This document shows, piece by piece, positions 44,521 through 53,302 of a stretch of DNA of 64,000 bases. Position numbers and translations under genes: made by a program. The notes under the pieces were generated by a model that saw only the letters and a program-made list of their open reading frames with translations, did no database searches and was not told the origin of the DNA. The DNA is from Roseburia sp. 1XD42-34 (GTDB taxonomy: Bacteria > Bacillota > Bacilli > Bacillales > Amphibacillaceae), in assembly GCF_009917385.1 (NCBI RefSeq), contig NZ_QWLJ01000008.1, positions 94,153 to 158,152 on the forward strand, given 5' to 3'. Every line of letters begins with the position of its first letter. Within the stretch, counting starts at the first letter, position 1.

Positions 44521-44760
44521 GATAAAGTATAAAAATTGTTGCTTTGGGGATACAGACTTAACGGAATAGCCACGTCCGGCTTAAGCGCCCAGCAACTAGG
44601 CAACTTCACGAAGCGCCCTACGATAAGTCATCATCGGTTCGAGGTTAAGAGGAGGGCCGACTAAAAACGGGCTTGCCGCTCAGGCGTCGGCATACTCCTG
44701 TTGCAGGAGCATGATTCCTAAAACTTTAGTTGATTCGCTCCAGTCGCTATGTTGCTAAAC
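44521..44760 (+). repeat. Dispersed repeat family 1, copy 9 (long form, 3' end clipped)
   Basis: It runs from GATAAAGTATAAAAATTGTT to ATGTTGCTAAAC, where the usual GGGCGC...GTTC end is replaced by a terminator stem. It contains both the GCCGAC/GTCGGC stem and CTCCTG-TTG-CAGGAG. It separates lplJ from its terminator. Confidence 0.9.
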
Positions 44761-44762
44761 GT

Positions 44763-44810
44763 GGGTATGAGCTCCAAACTATATTTGGACTCATGCCCTT
44801 TCATTTTTCT
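44763..44810 (+). terminator. Intrinsic terminator (probably of lplJ)
   Basis: GGGTATGAG...CCAAA pairs with TTTGG...CTCATGCCC with a small internal loop, followed by TTTCATTTTTC. It is separated from lplJ by repeat copy 9. Confidence 0.7.
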
Positions 44811-44940
44811 ACGGGCTGACAATGAATCTCTTTTTGACAACGTTTCCACTTGATTTGAAACCGCACCTCATATATAATTGAATTGTTTAACGATTCGTAT
44901 AGTTTTGACGGGGGTATGGAAAAAATCAATTCTATTAAAA

Positions 44941-44958
44941 TGAATGATTATTCATTCA
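44941..44958. promoter_or_regulatory. FadR operator
   Basis: TGAATGATTATTCATTCA matches the Bacillus FadR consensus (TGAATGANTANTCATTCA) at every defined position. It lies 25 bp upstream of the acyl-CoA ligase start, just downstream of a TTGACG -35-like box at 44905-44910. Repression is expected until long-chain acyl-CoA is present. Confidence 0.92.
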
Positions 44959-44982
44959 TTTTAACGGGCAAGGGGGAATAAT

Positions 44983-46518
44983 ATGAATATTAGCGAACAA
45001 TTGTCTATAACGGCACAGGAATATGCGGATAAGCCAGCCTATATTTTTGAGCATAACATAACAAGTTATCAAGAACTCAATCAAGTGGTAACATTATTTG
45101 CCTCAGGTTTGGCTTCGCTCGGCTATAAAAAAGGTGACCATATTGCTTTGGTTGTTGGGAATAGTCCGTATTATATCATTGGCCTATATGGAGCTTTACG
45201 CCTAGGCTTAGTAGTTATTCCAATCAATCCATTATATACACCAACTGAAATGAACTACATATTATATAATGGCGATGTACAAGCTGTCATAACGTTAGAC
45301 AGAATGCTAGAAAAATTTCAGGCTATGGATCGAGAGTTAGATATTTCGCATTATATTGTTTGTGATTCCGGGGCAGAAGAACAAACAGTATCGATTTCGC
45401 AGCAAAAAATACACGCTTTCTCAGAAGTTTTTCAGTTAGGAAAACCACATTTTTCCGGCCCAGAATTACATAAACATGACCCGGCTATTGTTTTGTACAC
45501 ATCAGGTACAACAGGTGCACCAAAGGGAGCAGTGCTTTCCCACCATAATATATATTCTAACGCAAAGGATGTGGCTGATTATCTAAGTATAAATGATGAA
45601 GATAAAGTAATTGCAGCTTTACCTATGTTTCATGTGTTTTGCTTAACAGTTTCGGTTAATGCTCCATTAATGAATGGAGGAACGATTCTCATTCTACCGA
45701 AATTCTCACCCACTGCTGTATTTGCATTGAGTAAAACGTATGAAGCAACCATTTTTGCTGGTGTACCAACTATGTATAATTACTTATTACAAGCAAAAAG
45801 CAGTAATCAAGAAAATCCTTTTTCAACGATTCGCTTCTGCATCTCTGGAGGTGCTTCGATGCCTGTAGCTTTATTAAAAGGATTTGAGCAAGCCTTTGAT
45901 GTGAAGATTTCTGAAGGATATGGGTTATCCGAAGCCTCTCCAGTCACGTGCTTTAATCCATTAGACAAACCACGTAAACCTGGATCTATTGGTCGGAGTA
46001 TCCAAGGTGTTGAAAATAAGGTGGTGGATGAGTGGGGAGAAGAAGTGGCTACTGGTGAAGTAGGCGAATTAATTGTCCGCGGGCCAAATGTCATGTTAGG
46101 CTACTACAAACTTCCAGAGGAAACAAAGGCAGTTTTAAAAGATGGTTGGTTATATACAGGGGATATGGCGCGGATGGATGAAGAAGGGTACTTTTATATT
46201 GTGGACCGCAAAAAAGATATGATACTAGTAGGCGGTTATAATGTTTACCCTCGTGAAGTGGAAGAAGTTCTTTATCGTCATCCTAATGTAGTAGAAGTAG
46301 CTGTGCTAGGTTCTCCTAATCCAGAAACTGGGGAGGCAGTACAATGTTTTGTGGTGACAGATAGTCCTCTTTTAACGAAAGAGGATTTAACAGCATTTTG
46401 TCAAATCCACTTAACTAAATATAAAATTCCAGAAAATATAATATTTTTAGATGAATTACCAAAGAATACAACAGGGAAAATTCTAAGAAAAAATCTACGT
46501 GAACAAGTGCTTCAATAA
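44983..46518 (+). CDS. lcfB: Long-chain fatty-acid-CoA ligase (LcfB/YhfL type)
   Basis: The 511-residue AMP-forming acyl-CoA synthetase has the P-loop-like YTSGTTGAPKGAVLSHHN (around residues 170-187). It also has GYGLSEASPVTC, the adenylate motif YTGDMARMDEEGYFYIVDR and the C-terminal catalytic PKNTTGKILRK. It activates fatty acids for beta-oxidation or lipid recycling. The ATG follows AAGGGGGAA. Control by FadR is supported by the operator upstream. Confidence 0.93.
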   Translation: MNISEQLSITAQEYADKPAYIFEHNITSYQELNQVVTLFASGLASLGYKKGDHIALVVGNSPYYIIGLYGALRLGLVVIPINPLYTPTEMNYILYNGDVQAVITLDRMLEKFQAMDRELDISHYIVCDSGAEEQTVSISQQKIHAFSEVFQLGKPHFSGPELHKHDPAIVLYTSGTTGAPKGAVLSHHNIYSNAKDVADYLSINDEDKVIAALPMFHVFCLTVSVNAPLMNGGTILILPKFSPTAVFALSKTYEATIFAGVPTMYNYLLQAKSSNQENPFSTIRFCISGGASMPVALLKGFEQAFDVKISEGYGLSEASPVTCFNPLDKPRKPGSIGRSIQGVENKVVDEWGEEVATGEVGELIVRGPNVMLGYYKLPEETKAVLKDGWLYTGDMARMDEEGYFYIVDRKKDMILVGGYNVYPREVEEVLYRHPNVVEVAVLGSPNPETGEAVQCFVVTDSPLLTKEDLTAFCQIHLTKYKIPENIIFLDELPKNTTGKILRKNLREQVLQ

Positions 46519-46558
46519 TAAGTGGAACTTTGGTGTTTGTGCGGATATCAGCTTTTAT

Positions 46559-46723
46559 TCTAGTTTCGCTGTATGACTCCCACTTTAGGAGTTGGATAAT
46601 CCATATTGCGCTAAGTCTAAAGTGGGAGATACTAGCACTTAAATGCTGGTTCGTAGAATACCTTTAGGATGATACATCACGGTACTATCTCGAGGAGGAA
46701 CGAAGTCTCTGCGTTGGAGATGC
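46559..46723 (+). repeat. Family 2 (IS200/IS605-like) copy E
   Basis: It starts after TTTAT (46554-46558). The left end has TTCGCTGTATGACTCCCACT, TTAGGAGTTGGA and the partner CTAAAGTGGGAGATACTAG; the right end is diverged and meets another TTTAT (46724-46728). It lies between the acyl-CoA ligase gene and comK. Confidence 0.55.
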
Positions 46724-46883
46724 TTTATATAGTGCCCAAGAGAGATTGATAAGATGCTGTTTTTCATTTATAGCTTAATCCATTAACAAACGTCAGCTTT
46801 ACTCGTATGGAAGCATAGCTTCGTTTGATAACTGGCAAAAGTTAACCTTTGTTTGTTTTGGATAAAATGAATAAATTAAATGG

Positions 46884-46896
46884 AAAATTCACTTTT
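46884..46896. promoter_or_regulatory. ComK-box-like AT motif upstream of comK
   Basis: AAAATTCACTTTT has the AAAA-N5-TTTT form of a ComK half-site, 76 bp before the comK start. A second half-site at the expected spacing is not clear. Confidence 0.35.
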
Positions 46897-46971
46897 TTGT
46901 TTCTTTTTTCGCAGAAGTTTGGTAATTTAATATTTAAGCCACTTTCTTTTCTACTAGGAAAGGATGAAAAT

Positions 46972-47502
46972 ATGTTTAACTTTTATACAGAACCCCCAGA
47001 AATCACCCCCTTTACTGCTGCATTGATCGCCCAACGCGATTCTAATAATAAACCAATGACGATGGTGCTTGAAGAGCAGGGAGAATATGCAGTCCGCTGT
47101 ACGCCAAGTAAGATGATTGACCATGCATGTAAATATTTCGGAAGTAGTCTTAAAGGAAGGCAAGATGGAACACGTGATATTTGCGGAATCACGCATAAAG
47201 CACCGATTACCGTCGATCCGCTGAGCGGCATGTATTTTTTCCCTACTATTTCTCCATCTAGTTCGCAATGTACGTGGATTGCTCATTCCCATATCGACCA
47301 AGTTCAAAAAAAGGGCGAATATGATACGGAAATTATCTTTCATAATGGCAAAAGCATTGTGTTAGAAATTTCATACGGATCCATGTTAAATCAAATTCAG
47401 CGAACAGCTCAATTCCGTTATTTATTAAATAACCGCCTCAAGTTTTTAAAGAAGCACATTGATCAGCCAGAATTGATTTTTCCATCAACTCCTCAAAAAT
47501 AA
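46972..47502 (+). CDS. comK: Competence transcription factor ComK
   Basis: The 176-residue protein matches ComK in core segments: ACKYFGSSLKGRQDGTRDI, ITHKAPITVDPLSGMYFFPT, CTWIAHSHI, and FHNGKSIVLEISYGSMLNQI. ComK activates DNA-uptake and recombination genes by binding AT-boxes. ATG at 46972 follows AAAGGA; the in-frame extension back to 46849 lacks a ribosome site. It lacks the longer C-terminal tail of B. subtilis ComK. Its 3' end overlaps the convergent yhjD gene by 65 bp. Confidence 0.9.
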   Translation: MFNFYTEPPEITPFTAALIAQRDSNNKPMTMVLEEQGEYAVRCTPSKMIDHACKYFGSSLKGRQDGTRDICGITHKAPITVDPLSGMYFFPTISPSSSQCTWIAHSHIDQVQKKGEYDTEIIFHNGKSIVLEISYGSMLNQIQRTAQFRYLLNNRLKFLKKHIDQPELIFPSTPQK

Positions 47503-47833
47503 GTTTCACCTTCTTTCGGATGGCTGGATTAAAATAATTTCGTTTCTCCTCACGACCTTGACACAAAAACAAATAAGATGAAAATGAATCGTTCTTATCT
47601 AGCTTTACAACTTGTATCTGTTTTTGTTGCATGGTTTTTCGCAAGCTTTTTCGTTCTTGAAGTGCCAGATGTTCCATTTTTTTTAAGACTTCTAAGTATG
47701 CCTCTTTTATTTTAAATGCTTTAAATCCCCCTGCTTGTAGAAAGTAAATATCTTGTTGGATGACAACAATAGTCATGGAAAGAAACAGAAAACGTGATGC
47801 TAACGCCAATTCATCTTCATTTAAGTAGCGCAA
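47438..47833 (-). CDS. yhjD: YhjD-like protein
   Basis: The 131-residue protein is helical and charged, with VIQQDIYFLQAGGFKAFKIK, the segment IQVVKLDKNDSFSSYLFLCQ and RNYFNPAIRKKVKLIFEELM. These recall B. subtilis YhjD, a small protein of unknown function near comK. TTG at 47833 is chosen because AAAGGAGGGG is correctly placed; an open frame continues upstream without support. Its 3' end overlaps the convergent comK gene. Confidence 0.75.
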   Translation of the reverse strand: MRYLNEDELALASRFLFLSMTIVVIQQDIYFLQAGGFKAFKIKEAYLEVLKKMEHLALQERKSLRKTMQQKQIQVVKLDKNDSFSSYLFLCQGREEKRNYFNPAIRKKVKLIFEELMEKSILADQCASLKT

Positions 47834-48248
47834 AAAGGCCCCTCCTTTTACAAGAACGTTTGTTCCTATAATAATAGTATATGTGATAGTCATAAAAAAA
47901 TTCAATTCAAAATGACTTAAAAAGAAAAGAAAGTGGCAATATGAATGATAGGGACTATGCATATTTGTTCTTTTCAATTAAAATAGAAATAGTTTACATG
48001 TAATAGAGAAGATTTAAATCACGAACAAAAGGGTAAATATACCGAAAAAGCGAACCGAAATTTCTGCTTGATCTCGTACTCCGGGGGGATCAAAGCTTTA
48101 TAACATCTAACTATGTACTATAGGAAGAATGACGATAAAAAGGTTTGAAAAGAGTCACTTTGCTGGTAACTTCTATACGCTTTCTTTAAACGTGTTAAAA
48201 CTTTATATTCCGGAAAAATGACATTCATATATCGAGGAGATTTACTAC
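47834..48248. other. Intergenic region; no gene seen
   Basis: AT-rich, between divergent yhjD and the DedA-like gene. No clear terminator, repeat or promoter beyond generic AT-rich hexamers. Confidence 0.4.
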
Positions 48249-48905
48249 ATGTTTTTATTAGACATCCAACTATCCGATTGGGAAATGATTTTTAATAGTG
48301 AAAATTTTGATGAATACATAATGGAATTGCTGCAAAACTATGAGAGCTTAGGACCGCTTCCAGGTATTTTATTACCGTTTATTGAAGCATTTTTACCGTT
48401 TCTGCCTTTAGTTGTGTTTGTATTTGCTAATGCAGCTGCTTACGGGCTGTTGGAAGGGTTTATTTTATCTTGGGCAGGATCCGCGCTTGGAGCGATACTC
48501 GTTTTTTTAATTATCCGCAAACTGGGTGATCGCAAGATTTTTATAGTAATCCGTAAGAATAAACAGGTAAGGAAAGTAACCGCATGGCTGGAAAGGCATG
48601 GATTTGGACCATTATTTTTATTAATGTGTTTTCCATTTTCTCCATCATCCGTTATAAACGTTGTTTCTGGGTTGTCTAAAATCAGTACGCAACAATTCAT
48701 ATTAGCCGTGATCATGGGGAAATCCGTCATGATTTTCTCTATTGCCTATGTAGGATCAAGCATTATGGAGTTTGCAAAAAATCCAGTAAAAACCATTGTC
48801 GTTGGAGGGTGTATCGTCCTATTTTGGCTGGTAGGAAAGTATATTGAAAAACGATTGCAGAAAAAAGCGCAGTTGCGTGAAGAATCAGACTCTAAGCAAG
48901 ATTAA
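48249..48905 (+). CDS. yhjE: TVP38/TMEM64 (DedA-like) membrane protein, YhjE type
   Basis: The 218-residue membrane protein carries a VTT domain: LLPFIEAFLPFLPLVVFVFA, EGFILSWAGSALGAILVFLI, the re-entrant-loop motif HGFGPLFLLMCFPFSPSSV and a final helix before a Lys/Arg tail. Family members are proposed lipid scramblases or transporters. It sits 55 bp upstream of the signal peptidase gene as in the yhjE-sipV pair of B. subtilis. Confidence 0.85.
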   Translation: MFLLDIQLSDWEMIFNSENFDEYIMELLQNYESLGPLPGILLPFIEAFLPFLPLVVFVFANAAAYGLLEGFILSWAGSALGAILVFLIIRKLGDRKIFIVIRKNKQVRKVTAWLERHGFGPLFLLMCFPFSPSSVINVVSGLSKISTQQFILAVIMGKSVMIFSIAYVGSSIMEFAKNPVKTIVVGGCIVLFWLVGKYIEKRLQKKAQLREESDSKQD

Positions 48906-48960
48906 AATATTGTTTTCTAGGGTAAGCTATTAGTAGAAATTACTCTGGAGGAAGATAAGA

Positions 48961-49512
48961 ATGAAAAAAAAATATCGGAAAGTGGTCACATTTTTCTTGC
49001 TTGGGGCCATGATTATATTTGTCAGTCGATCGGCTTTATTTGCTAGTTATGTCGTAGAAGGTGAATCAATGGAACCCACTTTGGATGATGGCAATTTGTT
49101 GATGGTAAACAAGTTTGTGTATGATTTAACTGAAGTCGATCGATTTGATGTTATCGTTTTTCGAGCCAATGAAAAAGAGGATTACGTCAAAAGGGTTATT
49201 GGGATCCCTGGAGATACCATTCAATATCAAAATGATAAATTATATATAAATGGAGACTATGTGGAAGAAGATTTTTTGCAAGATTATGCTCAAGCTACGC
49301 TAAGTAACAAACCGCAAACAGGAAACTTTACGCTTAAAGAGGTAACTGGCGAGACTAAAGTACCCGACGGAATGCTATTTGTTATGGGAGATAATCGTGG
49401 CGAGAGTTTAGACAGCCGTTCATTTGGTTTTATTTCCCAAGCGCAATTAGTAGGTAAAGTAGATGTAAAATATTGGCCTCTTTCACAAGCTAGTCTAAGT
49501 CTTGGCGGCTAA
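48961..49512 (+). CDS. Type I signal peptidase
   Basis: The 183-residue enzyme has one N-terminal membrane anchor, the catalytic Ser in VVEGESMEPTL (near residue 36), the catalytic Lys in DYVKRVIGIPGD (near residue 77) and the GDNRGESLDSR box. It removes Sec and Tat signal peptides outside the membrane. Context points to B. subtilis SipV as the positional counterpart. GGAGGA precedes the ATG. Likely an operon with the DedA-like gene. Confidence 0.94.
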   Translation: MKKKYRKVVTFFLLGAMIIFVSRSALFASYVVEGESMEPTLDDGNLLMVNKFVYDLTEVDRFDVIVFRANEKEDYVKRVIGIPGDTIQYQNDKLYINGDYVEEDFLQDYAQATLSNKPQTGNFTLKEVTGETKVPDGMLFVMGDNRGESLDSRSFGFISQAQLVGKVDVKYWPLSQASLSLGG

Positions 49513-49551
49513 ATATTCAAAAACAAACTACACGTTTTTTCAGGAGATACA

Positions 49552-49642
49552 TGATATACTAGTGCTATCATAACAACGATTATATATTAGTACGGGCGGA
49601 TGATTCCCAGTCTTAAAGAAAAAGAAAGGGTACTCTGTCCGT
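49552..49642 (+). promoter_or_regulatory. Possible addBA promoter and leader hairpin
   Basis: TGATATACT (49552-49560) is an extended -10 element. About 30 bp downstream CGGGCGGA can pair with TCTGTCCG (two G-T pairs), followed by TTTTCTGTTTTA. This could be the signal peptidase terminator or an attenuator in the roughly 235-nt addB leader. Confidence 0.35.
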
Positions 49643-49804
49643 TTTCTGTTTTACTATGTTTTAAGCAAGTTGGCCACAGGGTTTGGAACGGAAAATGTTG
49701 GAATATAAAATTCTATTGCGCCACGTAAGCTTTGATAGCAGAAGAGCATAGTAACGGATAGTTTCATTCACGCTCAGACATATTTATGAAAGGGGAAGTG
49801 AGTA

Positions 49805-52800
49805 ATGGGGCTTCGTTTTATAACAGGTCGTGCTGGTACAGGGAAAAGCGGCCGAATATTTGATGAAATAAAGGAGAAATTATTAAATCGCCCACAAGGT
49901 TCAGCCATTTTTTATATCGTTCCAGATCAAATGACATTTCAGCAGGAGTATAAGCTGTTTAAGGATAAAGCCATCCTCGGTAGTATACGTGCACAGGTAG
50001 TCAGCTTTTCTCGTTTGGCTTGGCGAGTTTTACAAGCAACAGGTGGGGGGAATAAGCAATTTATTAGTACTGTAGGGATGCAAATGTTGCTGAGGAAGAT
50101 CATGGAAGAAAAGCAAGGAGAGTGGCGTGTTTTTCAACATGCTATGGAAAAACATGGATTTATTGACCAGCTGGAAACGATGATTACTGAATTTAAACGC
50201 TATGCAATTACGCCTGAATTATTGTATGCCAAAATAGAGTATATGAACAGCTACGTGCATAAGGAGGCCGGGGAAGAGGGTCTGATTCATAAATTGGAAG
50301 ACTTGCTGTATATTTACGAAAAGTTGCTATTTTCATTACAAGGAAAATATATGGACGGTGAAGATCAATTACAGTTGCTTGCAGAAAAGATTGCTCATTC
50401 TTCGTTCCTTGAAGGTGCAGAAATCTATGTGGACGGTTTTTATCGTTTCACACCTACCGAATTAATGGTAGTAGAAGCGTTATTAAAAAAGTGTAAGCAA
50501 GTAACGATTGCATTAACTGTGGATAAGCCAGAAGAAGAGCCAGCATCAGAAGTGGATTTGTTTTACCAAACGAAGGAAACATACCATCGTTTGAAGCAAA
50601 TGGCTGCTTCTATCGATGTAACAATAGAAGCGACCATTGAACTAGATCCGAAATATGGACGCTTTCGGGATCGTGCCTATTTTGCACATTTGGAAACATA
50701 CTTTGATGAACGCCCGGCACCAATTTACCATGGGCAAGTGCCTTTGCAAATTGCTGAGGCAGTCCATCCGCGGGCAGAGGTGGAGGGAGCAGCACAGCAA
50801 ATTATTCATTTAGTAAGAGACAAAGGCTATCGTTATCAAGATATCGCCATATTCATAAGGCAGCCAGACATGTATCATGATTTGATCGCAACGATTTTTC
50901 ACGATTATGATATACCTGTATTTATTGACGAAAAACGGACGATGTTAAATCACCCTCTAATGGAATTTATCCGCTCTAGTTTGGATGTTGTGGAAGGGAA
51001 TTGGCGTTATGACGCTGTCTTTCGGTTGTTAAAAACAGGCTTTATACCTAGTACAGATAAGCAATGTCCTTTAACTGCAGATGCCATAGATGAATTAGAA
51101 AATTATGTTTTGGAGTACGGAGTTCGTTCACGGACGAGCTGGTTTTCTGAAAAAGAGTGGGTTTTTCAGCGTTTCCGTGGGTTTGAGCAAACGGCACAAA
51201 CAGATATAGAGAAGGAAATGCAAACTCGAATTAATCGTTATCGGAACCAAGTAGCAGAAGCTTTCGAATGGTTTGATAAAGAAATGAGAGAAGCACATAC
51301 GGTAACAGATCGATGTACTTGTTTGTATCAGCTATTGGAAGAGCTGCAGGTCCCTACAAGATTGGAGCAAATGCGAGCAGAATATGATGAGCAATTTGAG
51401 ATTGAAAAGGGACGAGAACAGGAACAAGTGTGGGATGCGGTCATTCAATTATTGGATGAGATAGTGGAAATAGCAGGAGAAGAAGCCATGTCATTAACCG
51501 TATTTCGTAAAACATTGGAAGCAGGACTGAACACATTGAAGTTTGCTCATGTTCCCCCAAGTATAGATCATGTTATCGTAGGTTCTATTGACCGTTCAAG
51601 AATAAGCGATATTCGATGTGCTTTCTTACTTGGTGTAAATGAAGGCATGTGGCCAATGAAACCGCCAGCGGACGGATTGATAAATGAACAGGAACGGGAT
51701 TTACTAGCTGGTCATGGTGTGCAGCTTGCCGAGACCAGTAAACGCCAGTTATTAGATGACTGGTTTTATATGTATATGTCTTTTACAGTAGCAAGCGACC
51801 AGCTATGGATTAGCTACCCGTTAAGTGATGAGGAAGGAAACACGAAAATGCCGTCCCAGCTTATCAAACGGATGGAAAGTTTGTTCCCGAATGGTTGTGA
51901 ACATCTATTGCTGCAAGAGCCAGATGAATTACTGGAAGCGGATCGTTTTGTGACAACACCTCACAAAACAAGAGCTGCCTTAACAGCGCAGCTATCAAGG
52001 TATCGTAGGGGCTATCCGATAAAGCAAATCTGGTGGCATGTACTTAATTGGTATATCAAACATGAAGAAAAGTATGCAACTACACACCGTATTTTGCAAA
52101 GCTTATATTATCAAAATAAACCTAGTAACCTATCAAAAGAGACGGTAGAAAAGCTTTATCCAAAGCAAATAAAAGCAAGTGTTTCCAGATTAGAGACTTA
52201 TTATCGCTGTTCCTATCAGCATTTTGCCAAGTACAGTCTTGGTTTGGAAGAAAGACGCACATACAAACTGGATGCACCTGATATTGGTCAGTTGTTTCAC
52301 GAAGCTTTAAAAACCATTACAGAATGGGTTCAAAAAGGGAAAAAAGAATTTTCTCAACTTACGCAAGCGGATGCAAGTGCGTACGCACATCAGGCGGTAA
52401 CGAAGTTGTCTCCTATATTACAGCATCAAATCTTGCACAGCTCGAATCGGTATCAGTATATTCAACAGAAATTAGAAGAAGTGATTGCAAGGGCGACTTA
52501 TGTGTTAAGTGAACAAGCGAGAAAAAGTCACTTTTCTCCAGTAGGTCTAGAATTAGGATTTGGAAACAACCAGGACTTACCGCCATTAACCATTCCGTTA
52601 AGAAATGGCTTTGAATTAATGCTTCGTGGCCGGATCGACCGTGTTGATAAAGCAGTAAAAGAGGATGATTTATTTTTACGAATTATTGATTATAAATCCA
52701 GTGCCAAAGAATTAAATCTGCTTGAAGTATACTATGGATTGGCTTTACAAATGTTAGCTTATCTGGATGTAGTCATTACTTATTCGGAACAATGGCTAGG

Positions 52801-53302
52801 AGTGAAAGCAACACCAGCGGGAGTGCTGTACTTCCATGTACACAATCCGATGATAGTGGAAAAGGACAAGCTCGATGATGCAACGATTGAAAAAGAATTA
52901 TTTAAAAAGTACAAGATGCAAGGTCTTTTGTTAGCAGATGAAGATATCGCTAAGCTGATGGATGTAGCATTAGAATCTGGTACGAGCCAAATCATTCCAG
53001 CTGCCATCAAGAAAAATGGCGGATTTTACAGTTATTCGAGGATAGCAGATGAGCAGACGTTTAAGAGCTTGCAGCAGCATGTTCATCACTTGATGGTACA
53101 AGCTGGAATGGATATGACACATGGAGGAATACATTTAAATCCTTATTATTATAAACAGCAAGTTGCTTGTACGCATTGTCCATTTCAGTCGGTATGTCAA
53201 TTTGATCCGACGATACCAACGAATAACTACCGAAAACTAACAGATATGAAACAGGATGAGATACTGAAACAGATTCGGAAGAAGGAGGAACCTACATGGT
53301 GA
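49805..53302 (+). CDS. addB: ATP-dependent nuclease subunit AddB (RexB)
   Basis: The 1165-residue protein starts with a P-loop (GRAGTGKSG, residues 8-16). The C-terminal nuclease domain shows LRGRIDRVD and IIDYKSS. The iron-sulfur cluster cysteines are present: Cys802 (YRCSYQHF) and Cys1122/1125/1131 (CTHCPFQSVC). With AddA it forms the helicase-nuclease that processes double-strand breaks and recognises Chi. The stop codon overlaps the addA start by 7 bp. Confidence 0.97.
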   Translation: MGLRFITGRAGTGKSGRIFDEIKEKLLNRPQGSAIFYIVPDQMTFQQEYKLFKDKAILGSIRAQVVSFSRLAWRVLQATGGGNKQFISTVGMQMLLRKIMEEKQGEWRVFQHAMEKHGFIDQLETMITEFKRYAITPELLYAKIEYMNSYVHKEAGEEGLIHKLEDLLYIYEKLLFSLQGKYMDGEDQLQLLAEKIAHSSFLEGAEIYVDGFYRFTPTELMVVEALLKKCKQVTIALTVDKPEEEPASEVDLFYQTKETYHRLKQMAASIDVTIEATIELDPKYGRFRDRAYFAHLETYFDERPAPIYHGQVPLQIAEAVHPRAEVEGAAQQIIHLVRDKGYRYQDIAIFIRQPDMYHDLIATIFHDYDIPVFIDEKRTMLNHPLMEFIRSSLDVVEGNWRYDAVFRLLKTGFIPSTDKQCPLTADAIDELENYVLEYGVRSRTSWFSEKEWVFQRFRGFEQTAQTDIEKEMQTRINRYRNQVAEAFEWFDKEMREAHTVTDRCTCLYQLLEELQVPTRLEQMRAEYDEQFEIEKGREQEQVWDAVIQLLDEIVEIAGEEAMSLTVFRKTLEAGLNTLKFAHVPPSIDHVIVGSIDRSRISDIRCAFLLGVNEGMWPMKPPADGLINEQERDLLAGHGVQLAETSKRQLLDDWFYMYMSFTVASDQLWISYPLSDEEGNTKMPSQLIKRMESLFPNGCEHLLLQEPDELLEADRFVTTPHKTRAALTAQLSRYRRGYPIKQIWWHVLNWYIKHEEKYATTHRILQSLYYQNKPSNLSKETVEKLYPKQIKASVSRLETYYRCSYQHFAKYSLGLEERRTYKLDAPDIGQLFHEALKTITEWVQKGKKEFSQLTQADASAYAHQAVTKLSPILQHQILHSSNRYQYIQQKLEEVIARATYVLSEQARKSHFSPVGLELGFGNNQDLPPLTIPLRNGFELMLRGRIDRVDKAVKEDDLFLRIIDYKSSAKELNLLEVYYGLALQMLAYLDVVITYSEQWLGVKATPAGVLYFHVHNPMIVEKDKLDDATIEKELFKKYKMQGLLLADEDIAKLMDVALESGTSQIIPAAIKKNGGFYSYSRIADEQTFKSLQQHVHHLMVQAGMDMTHGGIHLNPYYYKQQVACTHCPFQSVCQFDPTIPTNNYRKLTDMKQDEILKQIRKKEEPTW

